Origin: Oscillospiraceae bacterium
GTDB taxonomy: Bacteria > Bacillota_A > Clostridia > Oscillospirales > Oscillospiraceae
Direction of reading: 5' to 3'
DNA: 18,027 bases
NCBI GenBank assembly: GCA_017411905.1
Contig: JAFQPB010000040.1
Location: 1 to 18,027, forward strand
In this document: in pieces, positions 1 to 7,484 of the stretch
How positions within the stretch are numbered: the first letter of the stretch is position 1
How the letters are laid out: each line of letters opens with the position of its first letter
Made by a program: the position numbers and the translations under genes
Notes under the pieces: generated by a model
The model's database searches: none
The model's input: only the letters and a program-made list of their open reading frames with translations
What the model was told of the DNA's origin: nothing

Positions 1-283
1 ACTTCGGGGCAGTAGGCGGCGTTTCTCTTTTTTTGCGTGTCAAATATGCTTCAACATCGTGATTGGAAAGAAATTCATCACGCATATTGTATACCGCTTG
101 AACGGATATTTGCGCATATTCCGCTGTTCGCTTATATCGCACATGATCTGTTTTGCCGGTTCGATCCAGCATTAAGAGAACCCTCGCTCGGGTAATAACA
201 TGAGCGTTGTGAACACCCTTGCGGACGATTTCTTTGAGCTGAATCTGTTCCTCTTCGGTTAAATAAATCTCTTTGTTTAACAT
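1..283 (-). CDS. IS630-family transposase, N-terminal part (cut by window edge)
   Basis: The reading frame starts at ATG 283-281 and stays open to the left edge, giving about 94 residues. The protein begins MLNKEIYLTEEEQ and continues with a pattern typical of the N-terminal helix-turn-helix of IS630/Tc1-like transposases: a 'VRKGVHNAHVITRARVLLML' segment, then 'AEYAQISVQAVYNMRDEF'. This domain binds the element's ends; the catalytic DDE domain would lie outside the window. A ribosome binding site (AAAGGGG) precedes the ATG, and a good promoter lies at 313-341, so the gene start looks intact. The outer end of the element should fall between about 342 and 405, but I could not identify the terminal inverted repeat or the TA target duplication. 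Another helix-turn-helix protein of the same fold is possible but less likely. Confidence 0.8.
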   Translation of the reverse strand, partial: MLNKEIYLTEEEQIQLKEIVRKGVHNAHVITRARVLLMLDRTGKTDHVRYKRTAEYAQISVQAVYNMRDEFLSNHDVEAYLTRKKRETPPTAPK

Positions 284-312
284 TGTGGTATGCCCCTTTG
301 CTGTTTTCTTTT

Positions 313-341
313 AGTATACCACACATTGTTTGAAAAGTAAA
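313..341 (-). promoter_or_regulatory. Promoter of the IS630-type transposase gene
   Basis: On the minus strand TTTACT (336-341) and TATACT (313-318) are separated by 17 bp. A TGG directly before the -10 gives an extended -10. The start codon at 283 follows about 30 bp later. Confidence 0.6.
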
Positions 342-405
342 GATTAAGATGTTACAAGATACTACAATCCCTATCGATTGTGCAACTATCAATTCTCAAT
401 TCTAA

Positions 406-450
406 ATCACTCCCTTGTCCCATACCATAAGACAAAGGGGTGATTTTTTT
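406..450 (+). promoter_or_regulatory. Hairpin enclosing the RBS of the spoVB-like gene; terminator-like
   Basis: The arm at 406-419 pairs with 431-444 over 14 positions, with one G-U wobble and one C/A mismatch, around an 11-nt loop. Seven T residues follow (444-450). This has the shape of an intrinsic terminator. The 3' arm contains the Shine-Dalgarno stretch AAAGGGGTG and the T tract runs into the TTG start codon at 449. It could sequester the ribosome binding site, attenuate transcription coming from upstream, or both. No strong promoter was found between 342 and 405. Confidence 0.5.
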
Positions 451-1942
451 GCGTAAGGCAATTCCTATATTTTACAATGCGCTGCTGCTCACAGGGGTGA
501 ATTTACTGCTGCGGTTCGTGTCCACATCCTTTCAGGTCTTTGTATCTGCCCAGATCGGTGCGGCGGGTGTGGGGCTATTGCAGCTTGTCCTTTCGGTCGG
601 TGCTATGTCGGTCACCGCCGGTATGGCGGGCGTGCGTACCACAACTATGTACCTGACCGCCGAAGAATTAGGCAAAAAACGTCCCCAAAACGTCCGTTGG
701 ATTCTAAGAGCCTGTTTTTTGTTCAGTATCTTAGCCGCCGGAACGGTGGCAATGCTTCTCTATTTTTTCGCACCCCAAATTGCCGAAGGCTGGATCGGAG
801 ACGAGCGCACCGCCTCGGCACTTCGGCTTTACGCCTGTTTTCTGCCGATCACCTGCCTTTGCGGTGTGATGACCGGTTATTTTACCGCTGCCAACCGCAT
901 CGGCACATTGGCTGCAGTAGAAGTCGCTGAGCAGGCACTGTCACTGACTATCACTATGGGTCTTTTGACCCTTTGGGCAGAAAATGACCCGGTAAAAGCC
1001 TGTCTTTGCATTATTTTCGGCAGCGGTCTTGGAAACATCCTCACCCTTGTAACGCTCCTTATTCTTCGGGCTCTGCAAAAAAATCCCTATGGCTCTCCCA
1101 TTCCGGTTCGCAGCCGCCTGCTGCGCTGCGCCGTTCCCCTTGCCCTTGCAGACGACCTGAAAGCCGGTATCTCCACCACAGAAAACCTGATGGTACCCAA
1201 ACGGCTGGCTCTTTTCGCCGGGGATATGGCGCCCCTTGCCGCATTCGGTACGGTATCGGGTATGGTGTTTCCGGTGCTGATGTTCCCGGCTGCGATCCTA
1301 TTCGCCCTTGCAGAGCTTCTCATCCCCGAGCTTGCCCGGTGCGATGCGGCAGGCAGCCGCAGACGAATCCGTTACCTCACCGGCAGAACACTAAAGGTTG
1401 CGCTGCTCTACGGGCTTCTCTGCGGCGGTATTTTATATCTGCTGTCCGAGCCGCTGTGTCTCTCTCTGTACGGCAGCCCCGGAGCCGCCCGGGAGCTTAG
1501 ACGTTACGCGCTGCTTGCCCCGATGCTCTACTGCGATGCGATGACCGATGCGATGACCAAGGGCTTGGGGCAACAAACCGCCTGTGTGCGCTATAATATT
1601 TTTACATCTTCTCTGGATGTTCTGTTTTTGTACCTGCTCCTTCCTCGCTACGGAATGGACGGATACTTCTTCAGTTTTTTAATAACCCATCTCATTAATT
1701 TCTTGCTCAGTCTGCGGCGGCTGTTGAATATCTCCGGGCGACATATCCGTCTGTCCCGTCCGCTCCTTTCCTGTCTTTGCACCGTTCTTGCCGCCGTTCT
1801 TGCCGGTTTCGCGCCCCATCCGGCCGTCCGAACAGTGGCATTTCCTATGCTCCTTGGCTGTCTTTTGACTCTTTGCGGTGTGATTGGAAAGGCAGACATC
1901 AAATGGCTGCAAGGCCTTCTCTACACCCGCACCAGTGCATAA
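449..1942 (+). CDS. spoVB: SpoVB/MurJ-like flippase (MOP superfamily, stage V sporulation protein B type)
   Basis: This is a 497-residue polytopic membrane protein with about 14 hydrophobic segments, the usual size for SpoVB and related polysaccharide or lipid II flippases of the MOP superfamily. The N-terminus (RKAIPIFYNALLLTGVNLL) and the 'SAQIGAAGVGLLQL' segment resemble SpoVB, where the first helices are followed by an 'iGaeGiGlyql' motif. SpoVB is thought to move lipid-linked cortex precursors across the forespore outer membrane in sporulating Firmicutes. I chose TTG at 449 because the AAAGGGGTG Shine-Dalgarno ends 6 nt before it. A GTG at 440 is in frame but lies inside that ribosome binding site. 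The gene stands alone between a transposase fragment and a convergent small gene, and ends at a strong shared terminator. Family assignment is firm, the exact SpoVB role less so, since paralogues export other polysaccharides. Confidence 0.8.
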   Translation: MRKAIPIFYNALLLTGVNLLLRFVSTSFQVFVSAQIGAAGVGLLQLVLSVGAMSVTAGMAGVRTTTMYLTAEELGKKRPQNVRWILRACFLFSILAAGTVAMLLYFFAPQIAEGWIGDERTASALRLYACFLPITCLCGVMTGYFTAANRIGTLAAVEVAEQALSLTITMGLLTLWAENDPVKACLCIIFGSGLGNILTLVTLLILRALQKNPYGSPIPVRSRLLRCAVPLALADDLKAGISTTENLMVPKRLALFAGDMAPLAAFGTVSGMVFPVLMFPAAILFALAELLIPELARCDAAGSRRRIRYLTGRTLKVALLYGLLCGGILYLLSEPLCLSLYGSPGAARELRRYALLAPMLYCDAMTDAMTKGLGQQTACVRYNIFTSSLDVLFLYLLLPRYGMDGYFFSFLITHLINFLLSLRRLLNISGRHIRLSRPLLSCLCTVLAAVLAGFAPHPAVRTVAFPMLLGCLLTLCGVIGKADIKWLQGLLYTRTSA

Positions 1943-1943
1943 A

Positions 1944-1970
1944 CGCACCGCAGGCTTTCCCTGCGGTGCG
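1944..1970. terminator. Bidirectional terminator hairpin
   Basis: This is a perfect 11-bp GC-rich inverted repeat (CGCACCGCAGG / CCTGCGGTGCG) with a 5-nt loop. It begins 1 nt after the spoVB-like stop codon and lies 15 nt past the stop of the convergent small gene. T-rich stretches on both sides are short, so efficiency is uncertain. The position between convergent genes supports use by both. Confidence 0.75.
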
Positions 1971-1985
1971 CTCTTATGTATGTAC

Positions 1986-2228
1986 TTAGGTAAACAGGCC
2001 GACGATCAGCATCACAATATCCACAAGAAGCTGAATCAGCGTTGCAAATAAGCCGATGATGCCCTCACAGATCATCACCAGACAGTCAAGAATGCCGGTA
2101 AAGAAATTGGAGATACTGGAGCCAACATCGCCGGCACCGGCAGCATATGCCACTGTGGGATAGCCAAGCAGGAAGCCTGCCACAAGCAGCATCACAAGGA
2201 GTGTACGAATGATTTTTTTGTTTTTCAT
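1986..2228 (-). CDS. Small secreted or membrane hydrophobic peptide, unknown function
   Basis: The 80-residue product starts with a positively charged segment (MKNKKIIRT), a hydrophobic core and a signal-peptidase-like TVAYA|AG site, so cleavage is expected after residue 29. The predicted 51-residue mature part begins AGAGDVGSS. It has two Cys (49 and 54), four acidic residues, no Lys or Arg, and a C-terminal half that is almost entirely hydrophobic and could form one or two membrane helices. AAAGGGG precedes the ATG by about 10 nt. A promoter at 2286-2314 and the shared terminator at 1944-1970 make it a complete one-gene unit. I do not recognise the family. A holin-like, pore-forming, signalling or coat-associated peptide are all possible. 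No maturation enzyme, transporter or immunity gene lies next to it, which weakens a bacteriocin reading. Confidence 0.7.
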   Translation of the reverse strand: MKNKKIIRTLLVMLLVAGFLLGYPTVAYAAGAGDVGSSISNFFTGILDCLVMICEGIIGLFATLIQLLVDIVMLIVGLFT

Positions 2229-2285
2229 AGGTTTTCGCCCCTTTCAATTATTCACAATGTATAAGTCTTTAACACTGTCAAAGTT

Positions 2286-2314
2286 ACTTTACCACATATT
2301 CCCATAAATTTCAA
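2286..2314 (-). promoter_or_regulatory. Promoter of the small hydrophobic peptide gene
   Basis: Minus strand TTGAAA (2309-2314), 17-bp spacer, TAAAGT (2286-2291), with TGG just before the -10 (extended -10). A transcript would begin near 2279 with a leader of about 50 nt. A second TTGACA (near 2275-2280) lies downstream but lacks a well-spaced -10. Confidence 0.5.
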
Positions 2315-2383
2315 GTACTTTTTAGCGCATTTCCAAATTTTTTAGCAATAATAAGGGACATACTCATACCGATAACAGTTTTT

Positions 2384-2408
2384 TATATTCGTGTTGTCTA
2401 CGAATATA
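2384..2408. repeat. 9-bp palindrome in the 2315-2586 intergenic region
   Basis: TATATTCGT and ACGAATATA face each other across 7 nt. No -35/-10 pair with good spacing overlaps it, so an operator role is only a guess. The rest of 2315-2420 is AT-rich and shows no gene. Confidence 0.4.
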
Positions 2409-2421
2409 TACGATAGCCGTT

Positions 2422-2566
2422 CCAAGACAGAGAACCCCTGTCTTGGAGCCTTCTCCCGGGAGAAGGTGCCCCGAAGGGGCGGATGAGGGGATAAATTGGT
2501 GCAGATCGACCCTCATCCGTCAAAAATCAAAGATTTTTGATACCTTCCCCCAGGGGAAGGCTTTGG
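2422..2566. repeat. Intergenic inverted-repeat element built of stacked hairpins
   Basis: The stretch begins with a 9-bp hairpin (2422-2430 / 2438-2446). Two facing modules follow. The left one (2447-2489) reads AGCCTTCTCCC/GGGAGAAGG, then CCCCGAAGGGG, then CGGATGAGGG. The right one (2510-2562), read on the minus strand, begins AGCCTTCCCC, carries a different inner hairpin (21 nt around TCAAAAATC/GATTTTTGA), and ends in the same CGGATGAGGG. So the ends are conserved and the inner stem-loops differ, like a miniature non-coding repeat. From memory, sequences of this style recur between genes in gut Clostridia. It lies just downstream of the kinase-like gene at 2587 and could end that transcript. 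Confidence 0.65.
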
Positions 2567-2586
2567 CGGAGGATGCGTGAATGGCC

Positions 2587-4281
2587 CTACTTGTAGAATG
2601 TATTTCCCCCAATAAATTCACGGAGCAAACTGGTGGGTGGGATCTCGTCGTCCACATCGGCTTCCTGTACATAGTTGAGGATCTTCACTAAGCCGCGAAC
2701 CTGCTCGTAGCAGCTTTCCTCCGGCTGAACGGCGGTCAGCAGGGGGAAAATGTGCTTTTTAATTACCGCCAGCTCATAGAGGGTGGAGGTGTTGAAGATC
2801 ACATCTGCCTGCTCCCGGAAGGGGAATATCCACCGCTTTTCGCCACGGCGGACAGAGTCCCACATGGACATAGTCCGTTGCACCGTTGCGCCGCGTCCCT
2901 CTAAATCTCTTACAATTCGCCGCAGCAGCCGCAGGTGGCTGGCAGGGATCCGGTTATGATCGTCAAGGCTCAGGGGGATCAGGGGGCAGATATAGAACTT
3001 AAAGATGCTGTTTTTATCCAACTGGGGTGGAATGAGCATGGGATTCAGGGCGTGAAGTCCCTCCACGATGATGACCGTATCGTCACCCATTTGGAATTTG
3101 TGTCCCTTCCACACTCTCCTGCCAGTCTTAAAATCGAAGGTAGGAATCTCGATCTCCTTGCCCTCCAAAAGGTCGGCCAAATTCTGCCGGAAAAGGTCGG
3201 TATCGATGGTGTTGATATGTTCAAAGTCGAAGCTGCCGTCGGGGCCGGGAGCGATTTTGTCCCGGTCGATGTAATAATCATCCAGCCCCATCAGCACCGG
3301 TTTTTTGCCGTGGACACGAAGCTGGGTGGCAAGGCGGTTGGCAGAGGTGGTCTTGCCCGAGGAGCTGGGACCTGCCAGCATCACGGCTCTTGCGCCCCGC
3401 TGGCATACCATATCCGCCACTTGGGCATACCGCTTTTCGTGGAGGGCTTCATTGACCCGGATCAGCTCCCGGATTTTTCCGTTTTCCGTCAGGGCGTTCA
3501 GGTCTGCCACCGTCTCGCACTCCATCAGCTTGCACCAGCGGTCTCCCTCCATACACACATCAAAGACCCGGGGTGTAGCCTTATATTCCGCCACCTGCTC
3601 CGGGTAGGCATCATCGGGGTAAATAAAGACGAAGCCACCCTCTGCGGGGAGAATTTCCCACACCTGCACATAGCCGGTAGAGGGTGCCATTTCTCCGTAA
3701 TAGTAGTCAAGGAAATCCCCGTAGCCGTAGCAGCCGAAGGTTTCCTCTTTCCGCATAGAAAGAAGCTGCGCCTTATCGGTCTTGCCCATTTTGGTAAAGG
3801 TCTCCACCGCGTCTGCAGTGCTGACCATTTTACGGTTCAGAGGAATATCCTTTGCGATCAGATCGGCTACCTCCCGGCGAAGGCGCATCCAAGAGAAGTT
3901 TTCATCTTCTACAGAGATATAGGCCGCAGAACCCAGCGTTGTGCCCATTTTTGCCCGGGCATTTGGCCACAGGCGGTGCAGTGCCAAAAATACCACAAAA
4001 CGGGCCGTGCGCTCATAAACCTCTTTGCCTACCGGGTCGGTATAGCGAAGAAGCTCCACCTTTCCGTCGGATGCCGCCATAGCCCGGCGGATGGAGCTGC
4101 GCTCCGAAACGTCCTTTTCCCGCAAGGGGATATAGTTTAAGTTAAAGACCTCGCCTGCGATCTTTGCGGCGATGGGACGCCGGGAAATATAGGTGCTGTC
4201 CAGTCCCATTTCCTCCACAATTTGCCGCAGGGACTGACCGGTCTTTGCAAATATCTCACGGTTTTCTATACATAATTTCAT
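2587..4281 (-). CDS. TGS domain / ThrRS-like / uridine kinase-like fusion protein
   Basis: The product is 564 residues. An N-terminal TGS-like domain (about 1-80) is followed by a region resembling the second additional domain of threonyl-tRNA synthetase (about 85-270). The C-terminal half is a phosphoribulokinase/uridine kinase-type P-loop domain, with Walker A GPSSSGKTT near 304-312, 'GLDDYYIDRD' and 'IVEGLHALNP'. This is the known Clostridial family annotated as nucleoside or uridine kinase. The expected activity is NTP-dependent phosphorylation of uridine or a related small molecule in the cytosol, but the real substrate is not established. The ATG at 4281 was chosen because GGAGG lies 8 nt upstream; an in-frame GTG at 4296 would sit inside that ribosome binding site. 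It begins 21 nt after the GH3 gene's stop and is probably the last gene of the spoIID-metA-GH3 transcript. Confidence 0.85.
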   Translation of the reverse strand: MKLCIENREIFAKTGQSLRQIVEEMGLDSTYISRRPIAAKIAGEVFNLNYIPLREKDVSERSSIRRAMAASDGKVELLRYTDPVGKEVYERTARFVVFLALHRLWPNARAKMGTTLGSAAYISVEDENFSWMRLRREVADLIAKDIPLNRKMVSTADAVETFTKMGKTDKAQLLSMRKEETFGCYGYGDFLDYYYGEMAPSTGYVQVWEILPAEGGFVFIYPDDAYPEQVAEYKATPRVFDVCMEGDRWCKLMECETVADLNALTENGKIRELIRVNEALHEKRYAQVADMVCQRGARAVMLAGPSSSGKTTSANRLATQLRVHGKKPVLMGLDDYYIDRDKIAPGPDGSFDFEHINTIDTDLFRQNLADLLEGKEIEIPTFDFKTGRRVWKGHKFQMGDDTVIIVEGLHALNPMLIPPQLDKNSIFKFYICPLIPLSLDDHNRIPASHLRLLRRIVRDLEGRGATVQRTMSMWDSVRRGEKRWIFPFREQADVIFNTSTLYELAVIKKHIFPLLTAVQPEESCYEQVRGLVKILNYVQEADVDDEIPPTSLLREFIGGNTFYK

Positions 4282-4302
4282 GGGGATTCCCTCCACCTAA
4301 AT

Positions 4303-5556
4303 CTACTGTGTCATTTGGGACAGCTTAAATTCCAAAATACGCAAAACCGTACCATCCAGCCATTGCTCCGTAAGTGCGCCGCTTTCCAGTGCTGATTCCA
4401 CAGCTTCAAAACAGGCCTTCAAATCTTCGGGCATCAGCACCATATCACAGCCAGCCTGGAAGGCCATCACAGCCGCTTCGCCCACACCGTAGCTGTTACA
4501 AATGGCATCCATCTCAAAGGCATCGGTAATAATCAGGCCGGAAAAGCCGCATTTTTGCCGCAGGCACTCCGTCACCAGCGTATACGACAGCGTTGCAGGG
4601 GTCATATCGCCCGTAATATTCGGTGCAGCTATATGACCGAGCATCACTAAGTCCTGCCCGGTGGCTTTAAGAAAAGGCAGCCACTCGCTTTCCATCATCT
4701 CATCTGCAGTTTTATAGGTTACCGCCAGCTCGTAGTGGCTGTCCTGCGCTGTATCTCCGTGGCCGGGAAAATGCTTGTAAACAGGCGTGATCTGCTGACT
4801 GCGCAGTCCCTTTGCCATTGCCGATGCCATATTTGCTGCCCTTTGTGCATCGGAGGAAAAGGCCCGGTTGCCAATGACTGTATTTTGCGGATTGGTAAAT
4901 ACATCCGCCACCGGCGCAAAGTTCATATTAAAGCCGTATTCCCGCAGGTATGCGCCGATGGTCCTGCCCATTTCCTCTGCCTTGGCGGCATCCCCGGTTG
5001 CCCCTACTGCCGCCGCGCTTTTGTATTTGGGAACGGAAAATCCGCTATGGTTTGCAATGCGCGCTACTGTGCCGCCTTCCTCGTCCACGGCAATAAATAA
5101 GGGAACTTCAGAAAGCTGCTGCAAATCTTGGTTAAATTCTGTGATCTGCTGGGGCGACTGCAAATTATGGGCAAACATAACGATACCGCCAACGGGATAG
5201 TCCTTTAGGCCATTTTTCAATGCTTCCGTCACTGTCTTACAGCCGGTTTCCCATTGCGGCACTCCCGGCTGGGTATGCTCCAGCGTTTCCGGGCGCACCA
5301 CAAAAAGCTGGCCGATCTTCTCCCATCGGGACATTTCCGAGAGCATTTGCTCCGCCTCAGACTGTTCTTCAGTCGGTAAGGTAAAATCCGGCTCTGTTGC
5401 TTGCGGGATGCTTGCTTTTTCTTCGTCCTGCAGGGCAGTATCTGTACCGAAAAGCAAGGAAAAGCTAACAAAAAACGCCGCACCAATCACTATCAGAACA
5501 CAAACAGCTATTCTGACAAATATACGGTAAATATGGTTTTTTTGCTTTTTTTCCAT
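4303..5556 (-). CDS. nagZ: Glycoside hydrolase family 3 beta-N-acetylhexosaminidase (NagZ-like), membrane-anchored
   Basis: The 417-residue protein has an N-terminal membrane segment (about 11-37), an acidic linker (about 38-75) and a single GH3 TIM-barrel domain. Family motifs are clear: VDEEGG (157-162), KHFPGHGDT (261-269) followed by the DSH triad (272-274) with the probable general acid/base His274, and ITDAFEMDAI containing the likely nucleophile Asp345. The short GH3 form with a KHFPGHG...DSH loop is characteristic of NagZ-type enzymes that remove N-acetylglucosamine from peptidoglycan fragments. The anchor places it outside the cytoplasmic membrane, unlike cytosolic NagZ of Gram-negatives, so wall turnover or muropeptide salvage is likely. 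It begins 25 nt after the metA stop, with a weak GGGGC ribosome binding site. No muropeptide transporter or kinase is adjacent. Confidence 0.88.
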   Translation of the reverse strand: MEKKQKNHIYRIFVRIAVCVLIVIGAAFFVSFSLLFGTDTALQDEEKASIPQATEPDFTLPTEEQSEAEQMLSEMSRWEKIGQLFVVRPETLEHTQPGVPQWETGCKTVTEALKNGLKDYPVGGIVMFAHNLQSPQQITEFNQDLQQLSEVPLFIAVDEEGGTVARIANHSGFSVPKYKSAAAVGATGDAAKAEEMGRTIGAYLREYGFNMNFAPVADVFTNPQNTVIGNRAFSSDAQRAANMASAMAKGLRSQQITPVYKHFPGHGDTAQDSHYELAVTYKTADEMMESEWLPFLKATGQDLVMLGHIAAPNITGDMTPATLSYTLVTECLRQKCGFSGLIITDAFEMDAICNSYGVGEAAVMAFQAGCDMVLMPEDLKACFEAVESALESGALTEQWLDGTVLRILEFKLSQMTQ

Positions 5557-5581
5557 AGCTTCTGCCCCGTTAAATTCTCGT

Positions 5582-6508
5582 TTATCCCTGCTCCTGACCG
5601 ATGGTCATAATATCGTAGGGCGTTGTCTGATAGACAAAGTAATTGAGCCAGTTACTAAACAGCAGATTTGCGTGTCCCCGCCAGCGGACGATCGGCTCTT
5701 TGGTATCATCGTCATCGGGGAAATAATTCTTCGGCACATCGATAGGAAGTCCCTGCGCCTTATCCCGGAGGTATTCCTTTTTAAGCGTGTCTGCATCGTA
5801 TTCCGAATGGCCGGTAATAAATATCTGCCGGCCTTTTTTGCTCATAGCCGCATAGACGCCCGCCTCCTCTGAGGATGCGAGAATTTTCAGGTCTGTTTTT
5901 TCAATATCCTCCCGGAGTACAGTTGTGTGCCGGGAATGGGGTGCCCAAAACACATCGTCGAAGCCACGGAGCAGAATGGAACGCTTGTAATCTGCCTGAT
6001 GGCGAAATACGCCAAATAACTTTTTATCCAGCGGCTTCTTTTGGATGCCGTAATGATAGTAAAGACCTGCCTGTGCACCCCAGCAGATATGAAAAGTGCT
6101 GTGGACATTGGTTTTTGTCCACTCCATAATCTGGCACAGCTCCTGCCAGTAGTCCACATCCTCAAATTCCATATTTTCCACAGGTGCACCGGTGATGACC
6201 ATACCGTCAAACTTCCGGTGCTTCAGCTCGTCAAAGGTCTTATAGAATGTCAGAAGATGATCCTGCGATGTATTTTTGGATACATAAGTGCCGGTCTTCA
6301 TCAGCTCCAGCCGCACCTGCAGAGGCGTGTTTCCCAAAAGGCGGCTTAGCTGGGTCTCGGTGACGATCTTGGTAGGCATCAAATTCAGCACCACGATCTC
6401 CAACGGACGGATGTCCTGTGTGCTGGCTCTGCCCTCCTTCATCACGAATATATTTTCCTGCTGCAGTGCTTCCGCTGCCGGCAGGTCATTGGGTATTTGA
6501 ATGGGCAT
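5582..6508 (-). CDS. metA: Homoserine O-acyltransferase MetA, predicted acetyl-CoA-specific
   Basis: The 308-residue protein matches the MetA family at full length. It carries the catalytic Cys142 in HICWGAQAG, and the His/Glu pair in ITGHSEYD (His234, Glu236). MetA activates the homoserine hydroxyl for methionine synthesis in the cytosol. Residue 111, in the [10 protein letters not shown] segment, is Glu. In characterised MetA proteins Glu at this position goes with acetyl-CoA use and Gly with succinyl-CoA use, so this is predicted to be a homoserine O-acetyltransferase despite the succinyltransferase-like fold. The start ATG at 6508 has GGAGG 9 nt upstream; the open frame extends further upstream without support. 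It lies 37 nt after the spoIID stop and 25 nt before the GH3 gene. That gap is too short for a SAM riboswitch, and no other methionine gene is nearby. Confidence 0.93.
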   Translation of the reverse strand: MPIQIPNDLPAAEALQQENIFVMKEGRASTQDIRPLEIVVLNLMPTKIVTETQLSRLLGNTPLQVRLELMKTGTYVSKNTSQDHLLTFYKTFDELKHRKFDGMVITGAPVENMEFEDVDYWQELCQIMEWTKTNVHSTFHICWGAQAGLYYHYGIQKKPLDKKLFGVFRHQADYKRSILLRGFDDVFWAPHSRHTTVLREDIEKTDLKILASSEEAGVYAAMSKKGRQIFITGHSEYDADTLKKEYLRDKAQGLPIDVPKNYFPDDDDTKEPIVRWRGHANLLFSNWLNYFVYQTTPYDIMTIGQEQG

Positions 6509-6545
6509 AGTACCGCCCTCCTCTTTGCTATTCTTTTCTTTTATT

Positions 6546-7484
6546 CTATCCCAAAGCCCCAATATTGTCAATTCCCTGCAGCTTTGTGCCCGGGTAGTAA
6601 TGGGCGAGAATCTCGGCATAATCGCTGCCACCTACTGCCATCGCCTCTGCACCGTCCTGACTGAGCCCCACCCGGTGACCGAAGCCCTTGGTGGTAATCG
6701 ATACCGAGCTTCCAACAATGGTGATGACAAAAGCTGTTGAGCGCAGCTTTAGCTTCTGCCGCACGGTGGTGCCCTTATATTCTGTACCGCCGATTTCAAT
6801 GGTTGCAACACCGCCGCCATTTGTATAGGTGATTTTCCCGATCCATGTGCCGGGTGTGCCGGAAAGGCCGTCAAAAGCTGCGGCAAATTCCCCGGCGGAC
6901 ATCGTAACCGTCTTCATATAATCGGAGGAATTTTCCTCACCGGGACTTGATACCGACTGTAAGTAAGGCACCTCTGCACCCCAAACGGCAACGGCATCCT
7001 CTGTTCTGCCGCCGGAACAGGAAAAATAGGTCGCTTCGATCAGTTCCCCCTCATAGGTGACCACCTGCCCGGCCGTTGCAAGAACCGCTTGACGTACCTT
7101 TTCACTGAATTTTGCGCTGCCGGTATAATCTTCCGGAGCTACGTAAGCCTGACAGCAGCCGTAGTAGGTGCAAATATCGGCGTTTTCGTGACGTTTTGTC
7201 CGCAGTGCATAGGTACGTGCCGCCACAGCTTGGGCCTTTAGTGCCTCAACTTCATAGCTGGCAGGCATTTCCGCCAGAACAACGCCCCATATGTAATCCT
7301 CTAATTCCATCCCTTTTACACTGCCATCCTCCATCAAAACCTGAAAATCTCCCGTAGATGGATCGGCAGCTTCCGTTGGAAAGATGGATGGCAGCTCCCA
7401 GTTCGGGCGGCAGGCCAGCAGCATCGTCAGACACGGCAAAAGCACACCCAGTATAAGCGCGATATGTAGTTCCTTATTTTTCAT
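6546..7484 (-). CDS. spoIID: SpoIID/LytB-domain lytic transglycosylase (stage II sporulation protein D-like)
   Basis: The 312-residue protein has an N-terminal hydrophobic segment (8-25) and a SpoIID domain. The catalytic Glu is probably Glu72 in [11 protein letters not shown], followed by the hallmark [14 protein letters not shown]. His99, Cys105 and Cys111 are spaced 6 and 6 residues apart, as in the zinc-binding His/Cys/Cys set known from the C. difficile SpoIID structure. The C-terminal [17 protein letters not shown] motif is also typical. SpoIID cleaves glycan strands with SpoIIP/SpoIIM during forespore engulfment. An LLAC sequence ending at Cys25 resembles a lipobox, so the anchor could be lipid rather than a helix. 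ATG 7484 was chosen because GGAGG lies 7 nt upstream; an in-frame ATG at 7505 has no ribosome binding site. It heads a four-gene run; neither spoIIQ nor other engulfment genes are adjacent. Confidence 0.85.
   Translation of the reverse strand: MKNKELHIALILGVLLPCLTMLLACRPNWELPSIFPTEAADPSTGDFQVLMEDGSVKGMELEDYIWGVVLAEMPASYEVEALKAQAVAARTYALRTKRHENADICTYYGCCQAYVAPEDYTGSAKFSEKVRQAVLATAGQVVTYEGELIEATYFSCSGGRTEDAVAVWGAEVPYLQSVSSPGEENSSDYMKTVTMSAGEFAAAFDGLSGTPGTWIGKITYTNGGGVATIEIGGTEYKGTTVRQKLKLRSTAFVITIVGSSVSITTKGFGHRVGLSQDGAEAMAVGGSDYAEILAHYYPGTKLQGIDNIGALG

Noticed and set aside
132..392. Minus-strand open frame across the transposase start
   Set aside because: It is out of frame with the transposase, runs through the promoter region, and its product has no family features.
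1986..2228. Circular or leaderless bacteriocin
   Set aside because: The peptide has a standard signal sequence, no basic residues, and no adjacent maturation, transport or immunity genes.
2267..2280. Second promoter using TTGACA upstream of the small peptide gene
   Set aside because: The nearest -10-like TATACA is only 12 bp away, and no suitable hexamer lies at 16-18 bp.
2935..4140. Long plus-strand open frame (about 400 codons) opposite the TGS-kinase gene
   Set aside because: It is antisense to a gene with clear domains, has no recognisable protein features, and such frames are common opposite codon-biased genes.
6509..6545. SAM riboswitch or T-box before metA
   Set aside because: Only 37 nt separate metA from the upstream stop codon, too short for either element.
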